64,000 bases of DNA from DATCMU01 sp036563245 (GTDB lineage: Bacteria; Pseudomonadota; Alphaproteobacteria; Rhizobiales; Devosiaceae): positions 1 through 64,000 of the forward strand of contig DATCMU010000047.1 in NCBI GenBank assembly GCA_036563245.1. Reading direction: 5' to 3'. Below the pieces are notes generated by a model. It searched no databases and had not been told where the DNA came from. It saw nothing but the letters and a program-made list of their open reading frames with translations. Both the position numbers and the translations under genes were made by a program. Within the stretch, counting starts at the first letter, position 1. Each line of letters opens with the position of its first letter. Below are positions 35,065 to 42,078 of this stretch, piece after piece.

Positions 35065-36792
35065 CTATTCTGCCTTGTCGGGGATGGTGATGACAATGCG
35101 CCGGTTCTTCGCCTTGCCCGCAGCCGTGTCGTTGGTGGCAATCGGCAGGGTCTCGCCGTACCCGACGGCGTAAAGGCGCTTGGGGTCTATGCCACGATCG
35201 ATCAGGCCCTTGACCACGGCCTCGGCCCGCTGCACCGACAGCGCCATGTTGTAGTCCGCGGGCCCATCGGAATCGGTGTGCCCCTCGACATGCACAACGG
35301 CATCCGGGCAATCGTTCAGATCCGTCGCCACCTCATCGAGCGTTGCGCTCGAATCCGCGGTGATGCGGGCGCTGCCGGCATCGAAAAGGATCGCATTGCG
35401 GCCCGAGACACCGGCTAGTTCGGCCCGGCAGAGTTCGATCGGCGGCGGCAACGAGATATCCGAAGTCCATGCGGACGCATCGGACAGGTCAGCGATGGCG
35501 CCAAGCGCTGCCTGGCGCGACGGCTTGTCCGCCGCCTTGCCGGTGAGCGACCACTTGCCATCGGCAAGGGCGAGCTTGCCGCTTTCAAGCTGGTTGAGGG
35601 CGGCGATGCCCGCCTGGGCATTGACAACGAAATCCTCGGGCGCACCAGCCGCGACCCCAAGCTGGTTGACCACGTTGTCACCCGCGGACTGCGCAAAGAA
35701 GTTCCGCGCCACATCGGAGGGAACGTTGCCCGACAGGGTGACTGTGCCATCCTCGGCCCTTGCGACACCAAAGGTATATGCCGGAGCGGGCGCCTGCGGT
35801 TGCTGCGGCGCCGGTGTGGCTTCGGCTGCGGCGGGCGCCGGCGGCTCGGCAATTTCGGCCATGGCGATTACGGTGCCTGCCGGCGCGTCCGATACCAGCA
35901 TGGCCTTGACGGCGGCGTAGTCTTCGGCGGATTTGGCCTGTCCCTTGAGGGTGATGATCGAGGAACGGATGGCGAAGTGGCCCGCGTTCAAATGCGAAAG
36001 CGCTTTCAGGCCAAACTCAACGGCGCTATCGAAGAAGGCCGGTGCGCCCTGCCCCAGCTTGAGGCCGGATGGATCGACCCCATCGCGCGCGGCGAGGACG
36101 CTCTTGGTCGCCGCGTTCGGCACATAGCCGGAAAGCGCGGTCTTGCCGTCCGCGAGGTCGGCGGCGAACCAGTAGTCGGTGATCTTCTCCGCTTCGGGAA
36201 GCGGAGCCGGCGCGGGAACGGTGACGGCAGGCTCGGCGGCGGGTACTTCGACAGCCGCCGGAGCGGGTGCGGGCGGAGCCGGCGGTTCGGCGATCTCGCC
36301 CATGGCGAGGATAGCGCCAGAAGGTACGCCAGACGCCAGCATGGCCTTGACGGCGGCGTAGTCGTCGGCCGACTTCGCCTGGCCCTTGAGGGTGATCACC
36401 GACGAACGGATGGCGAAATGGCCCGAAGAGAGATGGGATAGCGCATTCAGGCCAAATTCCACGGCAGCATCGAAAAAGGCTGGCTCGCCCTGCCCAAGTT
36501 TCAGGCCGGATGGATCAACCCCATCGCGCGCGGCGAGCACGCTCTTGGTCTCCGCATTCGGGACGTAGCCGGAGAGCACGGTCTTGCCCTCCGCAAGATC
36601 GGCGGAGAACCAGTAGTCCCTGATCACCGGCACGGCATCGAGGGTCGTCACGTCAGGGGCCGGCACGCCATTGTCGGCGGGAGCGACCACGACGGTTGAC
36701 GGAGACTCCGCGGGCGCCTGCTGCGCGACGATCGGCATGGCAGGCATGAGCGCGGAAATGGCGACGGCCAGGGTGAGACGTGAAAGGCGCAT
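35065..36792 (-). CDS. OmpA-family protein with tandem BON-like repeats
   Basis: This is a 575-residue exported protein with a signal peptide (cleavage probably near PIVA-QQ, residue 24). Two closely similar blocks (about 59-173 and 206-320) are separated by Pro/Ala-rich linkers. A third, diverged block spans about 339-450. The C-terminal OmpA domain (465-575) has peptidoglycan-binding residues in GHTDSDG and AKNRRIVI. Each block has a strand-rich core around LSGYVPN and TLKGQAKSADDY, reminiscent of BON domains in other OmpA proteins. The ATG at 36790-36792 is chosen because it begins the signal peptide; 73 upstream in-frame residues are not signal-like. Confidence 0.85.
   Translation of the reverse strand: MRLSRLTLAVAISALMPAMPIVAQQAPAESPSTVVVAPADNGVPAPDVTTLDAVPVIRDYWFSADLAEGKTVLSGYVPNAETKSVLAARDGVDPSGLKLGQGEPAFFDAAVEFGLNALSHLSSGHFAIRSSVITLKGQAKSADDYAAVKAMLASGVPSGAILAMGEIAEPPAPPAPAPAAVEVPAAEPAVTVPAPAPLPEAEKITDYWFAADLADGKTALSGYVPNAATKSVLAARDGVDPSGLKLGQGAPAFFDSAVEFGLKALSHLNAGHFAIRSSIITLKGQAKSAEDYAAVKAMLVSDAPAGTVIAMAEIAEPPAPAAAEATPAPQQPQAPAPAYTFGVARAEDGTVTLSGNVPSDVARNFFAQSAGDNVVNQLGVAAGAPEDFVVNAQAGIAALNQLESGKLALADGKWSLTGKAADKPSRQAALGAIADLSDASAWTSDISLPPPIELCRAELAGVSGRNAILFDAGSARITADSSATLDEVATDLNDCPDAVVHVEGHTDSDGPADYNMALSVQRAEAVVKGLIDRGIDPKRLYAVGYGETLPIATNDTAAGKAKNRRIVITIPDKAE
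35443..36618 (-). repeat. Intragenic tandem repeats in the OmpA-family gene
   Basis: Two copies of about 345 bases, at 36274-36618 and 35833-36177, are offset by 441 bases. By eye the encoded blocks differ at about 19 of 114 residues, and the DNA is also very similar, so the duplication looks fairly recent. A third copy at about 35443-35778 is recognisable only at protein level. Pro/Ala-rich linkers separate the copies. Confidence 0.85.
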
Positions 36793-37100
36793 GATAGCTT
36801 GGATGTCCGTGTTGAACTTCACAAAATGATTCAGGTTCGGCGCAAAAGCACTGCCAGATGAATCGGTTAGTCCGATGCGTTCATGTGTTGTTTGCCGCCG
36901 CGCGGGCTCATCGGCGCGACTCGGTCGCGCAGACGCCCATTGTGCCTGTTTGGCGCGCAGAGTGTCCGATCCTCGCGGCAATTTCCAGTAGGTTTGTGAC
37001 GAATCCGGCATCGGAAGCGCGATTTTGAAACTCGCGGCTCCCGGTATGCAGGCGCGATACCAAGAGCGCGACGATCAGACGAAATCGGCAACCGCGAATG

Positions 37101-37121
37101 GATTCCCGCTTTCGCGGGAAT
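37101..37121. repeat. REP-like dispersed palindrome (ATTCCCGC-TTTC-GCGGGAAT)
   Basis: A perfect 8-bp stem with a four-base loop, of the ATTCCCGC/GCGGGAAT type that recurs in intergenic regions of many bacterial genomes. When translated by chance this element gives the known SFPRKRESI-like peptide. Only one copy is in this window. Confidence 0.6.
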
Positions 37122-37172
37122 GACCTGGGAGTCGGGTCAACGTCGGACTGGAACTCGCGCCCCTCGCTCCAC

Positions 37173-37205
37173 AAAAGGAAAGGCCCGGCAGAGCCGGGCC
37201 TTTCC
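37173..37205 (-). terminator. Rho-independent terminator of the porin gene
   Basis: A perfect 13-bp stem (37177-37189 with 37193-37205, GGAAAGGCCCGGC arm) and a three-base loop. On the minus strand it is followed by TTTTGT. It lies 24 bases after the porin stop, consistent with efficient termination of a highly expressed gene. Confidence 0.9.
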
Positions 37206-37229
37206 GAAGTCCAGGATAAGCGCAGAGGC

Positions 37230-38549
37230 TTATTCGAAGGTCTTCTTCGCGTCGAAGGTCACCTTGTAGGCGCTCTCCGAGTTGGCTTCGCCGGTCAGGC
37301 TGGCCGTGAAGCCGCCGCCGGGAGTCCAGGTGGCACCAACCGACCCGTAGGTCACGTCGCCGTAACCGAACACACCCTGCTGGAAGCTGCCCGGCTTCAG
37401 CATACCGACCTTGCCGGTGACGCTGAGGGTCTCGGAGACGTCGGCGGTGATCGCCGCAGCCACTTCCCAGAGGTCCGCGTTCGAGATGTTGGTGTTGAAG
37501 TCGTAGTAACGCGCACCAACGTTCAAGGTCACCGTATCGGTCAGCTTGGCCGTGACCGACGCACCGGCGCCCCACTCGTCTTCCGAATTCGCTTCGGCCG
37601 ACGCGGCGATGGTGAACATGTCGAACCCGGCTTCACCCGAGATCAAACCGTTCCAGTAGCCATTGGAGTTGGCCGCAACCGCGCCACGGATCTTGAAGTT
37701 GTCCATGGTGGCAGTGGCGCCAGCATGGATACCCCATTCGTGGGTCATCGTGTTGTCGAGGATATTGCTCGACACCAAGGTGATATGACCGGTCAGGTTA
37801 TCGCCGGCATAGTTCATCACACCAACGAAGGTGCCGTTGGCATCGAGCTTCTCGAGGCCGGCGCCGACCGACACGCCATTGCCGAGGTCGGAAACGACCT
37901 GGATGACATGACCGCCGGTGGAGATGCTGGTCGACGGATTGACCGTGCCCGCGCCGCTACCGTTATCCCAGTAAACGCCGGTGTTGACCGCCTCGGAGTT
38001 GAACAGGCCGAGATAGTTGAAGGGGGTGTCGTCGCCGGTGTTGGCGATCGAGTCCTTCTTACCGGCCATCAGCACGGTGCTGTCACCGACCGACACATAG
38101 GCCTGGTCGATGTAGACGTTATACGACGAATTGCCGTTCTGATCGAGGTGATCGGTATAGTCGTTTTTCAGCTTGATCACGGCCTTGGCGGGACCGAAGT
38201 CGGAATCCGCGGTGGCGATGATGTTGAGCTTGGTGATGACGTCGGACGACCAGTTGGTGTTGCCGTCGCCGATATTCACATTGTAGGTCGAATTGTTGTT
38301 ATGCACGCCCTGTTCTGCAGCAAAATAGCCAGCGATGGTGGTGCTCTCGTAGTCGCCCCACTTGAACTTGTATTCGACCGAACCGCTGATCTGCACGCAG
38401 TTGGTGTCGGACGAGATGGTGAGGCCGGACAGGCCGAGGGCGTCGCAGACGTCCAGGGACGTCATCGCCTGCGGCATGTCGGCGGCGAAAGCGGCCGAGG
38501 ACATCCCGGCTGCCGCGACAGAACCCAGAAGAAGGGTCTTGATGTTCAT
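37230..38549 (-). CDS. Outer membrane porin (alphaproteobacterial type)
   Basis: This is a 439-residue beta-barrel protein. A signal peptide (MNIKTLLLGSVAAAGMSSAAFA) is followed by mature ADMPQ. The N-terminal LTISSDTNCVQISGSVEYKFKWGDYE is the first strand region of rhizobial and Devosia-type porins. A disulfide is likely between the Cys of DVCDALGL and the Cys of TNCVQI. Alternating strand patterns, low Cys and many Asn/Gly/Thr residues run to the end (YKVTFDAKKTFE). It forms a general diffusion channel. A perfect GGAGG site and a strong terminator suggest high expression. Confidence 0.9.
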   Translation of the reverse strand: MNIKTLLLGSVAAAGMSSAAFAADMPQAMTSLDVCDALGLSGLTISSDTNCVQISGSVEYKFKWGDYESTTIAGYFAAEQGVHNNNSTYNVNIGDGNTNWSSDVITKLNIIATADSDFGPAKAVIKLKNDYTDHLDQNGNSSYNVYIDQAYVSVGDSTVLMAGKKDSIANTGDDTPFNYLGLFNSEAVNTGVYWDNGSGAGTVNPSTSISTGGHVIQVVSDLGNGVSVGAGLEKLDANGTFVGVMNYAGDNLTGHITLVSSNILDNTMTHEWGIHAGATATMDNFKIRGAVAANSNGYWNGLISGEAGFDMFTIAASAEANSEDEWGAGASVTAKLTDTVTLNVGARYYDFNTNISNADLWEVAAAITADVSETLSVTGKVGMLKPGSFQQGVFGYGDVTYGSVGATWTPGGGFTASLTGEANSESAYKVTFDAKKTFE

Positions 38550-38891
38550 TGTTGACCTCCAAAGTCAGTCATTCATTGTGCCGGGGTTTCCGGCGGTTTG
38601 TCGAAACGCGACCACACTTGTTTGAAGAGTGTGTGTTGCCGTCGCGCTGCGACCGACAAACGATCCCATGCATGGATTCGCATTAGCCACTCTAGTCATG
38701 TGCGGGGGCCGCGCAACTGCCCTGAAGCGGATTCGCCTCATGCTCGCCATGGTTCCGCCCCGATTGTTGCAATTTGAGCACACCCGCGTTAACCCCCTGT
38801 TAACTTCCGTTGACCGGTGCTTAACAAAGCCCGGATTTCCGGGGTTTGTGGAGCGGCAGGCGCGAAAGCGAGGGGAGAGGGGAGAGGCGAG
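38550..38891. other. 342-base intergenic region between divergent porin and SDR genes
   Basis: The left half is the porin leader and promoter. It contains small stem-loops at 38580-38594 (GCCGG/CCGGC) and 38613-38633 (CACACT/AGTGTG). The right half carries a TTAA-N7-TTAA element at 38789-38803. No gene is supported here. Confidence 0.55.
38789..38804. promoter_or_regulatory. CtrA-type box (TTAA-N7-TTAAC)
   Basis: The sequence TTAACCCCCTGTTAAC fits the consensus of the alphaproteobacterial cell-cycle regulator CtrA exactly (TTAA, seven bases, TTAA). A further half site TTAAC is at 38821-38825. It lies 88 bases upstream of the SDR start and about 240 bases upstream of the porin start. Binding is not shown, and the motif can occur by chance. 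Confidence 0.5.
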
Positions 38892-39650
38892 ATGACGGAT
38901 CACAAGGGCGTCGCGCTGGTTACGGGCGCGAGTTCGGGAATCGGGAGGGCGGTTGCGCTCGGCCTTGCCGCCGCCGGATACCGGGTGGCGATCTGCGCGC
39001 GCCGCCAGCAGGCGCTCGACGCGGTGGCGGCGGAAAGCGGGGCATCCGCCGACCGGATACTGGCCCGGGCCTGCGACGTGACCGACGAGGCCGAGGTGGC
39101 GGCGCTGTTCGCCGCCATCGCGGAAAAGTTCGGGCGCATGGACCTGGTGTTCAACAATGCCGGTCGCGCCAGCCCGGCGGCGCGGATCGACGAAACGCGG
39201 CTCGAGGATTTCCGCGCGGTGATGGAGGTGAACGTCACCGGCGTATTCCTTGTGGCGCGCGAGGCGTTCCGCATGATGCGGGCGCAGAAGCCGCAAGGCG
39301 GCCGGATCATCAATAACGGGTCGATCTCGGCCCACATCCCCCGGCCTGACAGCGTCGCCTATGGGGCATCAAAGCACGCGGTGAGCGGTATTACCCGCAG
39401 CATCGCCATAGAGGGGCGGCCGTTCGACATCGCCTGCGGGCAGATCGATATCGGCAATACGGCCTCCGACATGACGGCGGACATGCACAAGGGCATGTTG
39501 CAGCCGGACGGCTCGATGCGTCCGGAGCCGACCTTCGACGTCAAACACGTGGTCGACGCGATTCTCTACATGGCGGGCCTGCCGCTCGATGCGAACGTGC
39601 CCTTCCTCACGGTGATGGCGACAAAGATGCCTTATCTGGGGCGCGGCTAG
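38892..39650 (+). CDS. Short-chain dehydrogenase/reductase (SDR) family oxidoreductase
   Basis: This is a 252-residue classical SDR with cofactor motif TGASSGIG (11-18), structural NNAG (88-91) and the catalytic set Ser144, Tyr157 and Lys161 (YGASK). The Arg residues after the second strand (ICARRQQ) suggest NADP preference. The C-terminal half keeps FDIACGQIDIGNTAS, the substrate-binding part. The substrate is unknown. A purine-rich leader with GAGGCGA precedes the ATG; upstream residues in the open frame look non-coding. It stands apart from the polysaccharide genes that follow. Confidence 0.9.
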   Translation: MTDHKGVALVTGASSGIGRAVALGLAAAGYRVAICARRQQALDAVAAESGASADRILARACDVTDEAEVAALFAAIAEKFGRMDLVFNNAGRASPAARIDETRLEDFRAVMEVNVTGVFLVAREAFRMMRAQKPQGGRIINNGSISAHIPRPDSVAYGASKHAVSGITRSIAIEGRPFDIACGQIDIGNTASDMTADMHKGMLQPDGSMRPEPTFDVKHVVDAILYMAGLPLDANVPFLTVMATKMPYLGRG

Positions 39651-39737
39651 AGTTAAAAGGCCTGACGCTGCATAGGTAGGTGGCTCTAGGCATTGGCGGC
39701 AATTGCGCGGCCGTGCCCCGCCCGTTCTTCTCGTCGC

Positions 39738-40457
39738 ATGAGCGACAGCCTGTCCATGAGCACGAGCGCGCGGCCCCCGGCGCATTCGACGAAACCAGCG
39801 CTGTGGATCGCGGGGGCCGGTGGCGTGCTGCTCGCCGCCGGCCTTGTCGCCGGTCTTGTCGAGGCGCGCCCCTATCTTGCGCTTGCGCCCGAGATGGAAC
39901 CGCGAATCGCGCTGCTGGCGACAGCGCCTGTGCAGCCGGGGCTATCCATCGATTCGGCTCGGCTCGTGCTGGATAGCTGCACCTGGGCAATGACATCGCT
40001 GGCCGGGCGCACACAACCCACCCAGATTCGCAATCGCATCGCGCAGAATTGCCGGTTAACGGCGAAGGGCATCGTCGCAGTCAGCCCGTCCAGCGCCGAG
40101 GGGTGGTATGTTCTGGCGCTCGCGGCGGCGCAGCAAGGCAGGCGCGCCGAGTTTTCCGCGAACCTAATCAGGAGCCAGGCGGTCGCGCCGAACGAGGAAT
40201 GGCTTGCCGCCCTTCGCGTCGCGCTGGCCGAGGCGCGTCACGACTGGACCAATGCCGGCCTGACCAGAATCGAGCGCGCCGATATCGCGGTGCTTCTCGC
40301 CAGCCGGCGCGGCGTTGCGGCCATGGCGGCACGTTTCGTCGAAGATCCCGGCTTTCGGGCAAGGGCGACCGAGATCGCCGATCAACTGCCGCCCGAAACC
40401 CAGGCGCGATTCGTCGCGGCATTGCGGCGCCTTGTGCCGGACGGGCCGGCAAGGTGA
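39738..40457 (+). CDS. Membrane-anchored hypothetical protein in a polysaccharide locus
   Basis: This is a 239-residue protein of unknown function. A signal-anchor helix (residues about 21-43, ALWIAGAGGVLLAAGLVAGLV) precedes a helical domain that includes SPSSAEGWYVLALAAAQQGRRAEF, a TPR-like pair. The start is uncertain: I use the ATG at 39738, but the in-frame ATG at 39756 is also possible, and neither has a good ribosome binding site. Its stop overlaps the GTG start of the following polymerase-like gene by four bases, so the two products are probably made together. Confidence 0.65.
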   Translation: MSDSLSMSTSARPPAHSTKPALWIAGAGGVLLAAGLVAGLVEARPYLALAPEMEPRIALLATAPVQPGLSIDSARLVLDSCTWAMTSLAGRTQPTQIRNRIAQNCRLTAKGIVAVSPSSAEGWYVLALAAAQQGRRAEFSANLIRSQAVAPNEEWLAALRVALAEARHDWTNAGLTRIERADIAVLLASRRGVAAMAARFVEDPGFRARATEIADQLPPETQARFVAALRRLVPDGPAR

Positions 40458-41863
40458 GTGGCTACCCGCCGAGCCGCCGCAATCGGCTGAACGACGCGCT
40501 GGCCATCATTCTGGTGCTGCTGGTTGGCGCCGCGCCGCTGCTGCTTGGGGGCAACCGACCGATTCTGTGGCTCGCCGGATCGGCGCTGATCGGGCTCATC
40601 GCCCTCTCCTACGCGATGTTGCTCTTGGCATCGCGCGGCGTCCTGCGCGTTCAGCCGCGCCAGGTGCCGCTCGAGGCGGCGCTGGTCGCTGTCTTGTCCG
40701 TCTTTCTCCTGCTGCAGGCCCTGCCGCTGGCAAATCTCGGGTTCGGTTCCGGCTTCCGGACCGTAGATGGCTCTCCGCTTTGGGCGCCCGCGTTCAGCCT
40801 TGCCCCGGGCGAGACACTGCTGATGCTGGTGCGCACGCTCGGCTATGCGCTGTTCTTCGTGCTTGCGCTGCAGGTGGCGGCGAATCGTCGCCGCGCGCGA
40901 CTGATCCTGGTGGCCCTGACGCTGGTCGTTTCCTTTCAGGCGCTTGTCGGGCTTCTGGCCCTCGGCTTCGGCGATACGATGGTCGGCCTGCCCAAGACCG
41001 CCTATTTTGGATCGGCGACCGGCGGCTTCGTCAATCGCAACAGCTTCGCCGATTTCATGGCCATGGGGCTGGTGGCGGGCGTGGCCGCGCTGATCGGCGT
41101 CCTTGCCGCAGACGAGAATGACAGCCTGGGATTGTCCGATTTCGCGCACCCGTTGCCTGCCCTGCTCATATTGTGCCTTTTGACCATGGGGGCGGCGCTG
41201 TTCGCCAGCCATTCGCGCATGGGCAGTGTTTCCGCCCTGGCCGGGATCGCGGTCACGCTCGGCCTCGGACTCGGCAAGCCGCCGACAGCGAGAAACCGGG
41301 CCTTGCTGGCGATTGCCGGGGCCTGCCTTCTGGCCTTTCCCCTGATCCTGTTCGGCGGCGGGCTGATCGAACGGCTTGGCGGCGTCGAGGCGGCAGGCGA
41401 CGTACGCGCCTCGCTCTACGCGCAGGTGGCAGGAATGATCGCAAGCCGGCCATTCTCCGGATATGGCGGCGGGAGCTTCGCCCTCGCCTTCCCCCTGTTT
41501 CATGCGCCGCCGGTCAGCACCGATGTCGTATGGGACAAGGCGCACTCCACCTATCTGGGCCTGTGGGCCGACCTTGGGATCGTGTTCGGCTCATTGCCGC
41601 CCCTCGTGCTCGCCCTGATCGGCTGTCGGGTATGGCGCGGACGGGCGCGGGCACGCCGCGAAGCAGCAGCGGCACTGGGTGCCCTTTGCGCCATGGCGCT
41701 TCATGCGACCGTGGATTTCGGCATGGAGATGACCGCAAACGTCTATCTGCTTCTCGCCCTACTTGCGATCGGGTGTGCGGGTTCCTTCCGGCGCCAGCAA
41801 CGGGCCGAACGCGAATCGCACCCGCAAGGATCCGGTGCGCAACCTCTCAGGGAGCTTCCGTAG
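40454..41863 (+). CDS. O-antigen ligase/polymerase-like membrane protein (Wzy/WaaL family)
   Basis: This is a 469-residue protein with about ten to twelve membrane helices. It has a large periplasmic loop late in the sequence carrying FSGYGGGSFALAF and DKAHSTYLGLWADLG, the landmarks of the Wzy_C/O-antigen ligase family (GxGxxxF and HNxxL-like). Such proteins polymerise or ligate lipid-linked glycans on the periplasmic side. The GTG start at 40454-40456 overlaps the upstream stop (GTGA); the longer open frame belongs to the upstream gene. Whether it acts as polymerase or ligase is not resolved. Confidence 0.82.
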   Translation: MSGYPPSRRNRLNDALAIILVLLVGAAPLLLGGNRPILWLAGSALIGLIALSYAMLLLASRGVLRVQPRQVPLEAALVAVLSVFLLLQALPLANLGFGSGFRTVDGSPLWAPAFSLAPGETLLMLVRTLGYALFFVLALQVAANRRRARLILVALTLVVSFQALVGLLALGFGDTMVGLPKTAYFGSATGGFVNRNSFADFMAMGLVAGVAALIGVLAADENDSLGLSDFAHPLPALLILCLLTMGAALFASHSRMGSVSALAGIAVTLGLGLGKPPTARNRALLAIAGACLLAFPLILFGGGLIERLGGVEAAGDVRASLYAQVAGMIASRPFSGYGGGSFALAFPLFHAPPVSTDVVWDKAHSTYLGLWADLGIVFGSLPPLVLALIGCRVWRGRARARREAAAALGALCAMALHATVDFGMEMTANVYLLLALLAIGCAGSFRRQQRAERESHPQGSGAQPLRELP

Positions 41864-42078
41864 GGGCCGCCCCTTTCTTGTGGGGCGCAAGGGGGTGGTC
41901 TTTGTTCATGCCTGAGCCAGACCGGAATCGCCCATGAACCAGCACAGATCGGACGGCCGGTCCGCGCCCCTTCCACCAGCATTGGTTTTTTTCGGCGCAG
42001 CACCCGGGTTGCCCGCCCGCCAGGCAGGTCGGCGCGTGGCCCCAGTTCATTGCCATTACGCATATTCTTGAGGGAAAA

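Larger units (their letters stand above)
36793..37229. other. 437-base intergenic region between the OmpA-domain gene and the porin gene
   Basis: This holds the OmpA-gene promoter on its left side, a dispersed palindrome at 37101-37121 and the porin terminator at 37173-37205. I see no gene in it; the short open frames here are unsupported. Confidence 0.6.

Noticed and set aside
41865..41990. Hairpin and T7 run after the polymerase-like gene as a terminator
   Set aside because: The stem near 41870-41890 and the T run near 41985 are too far apart, and the stem next to the T run is only four pairs.
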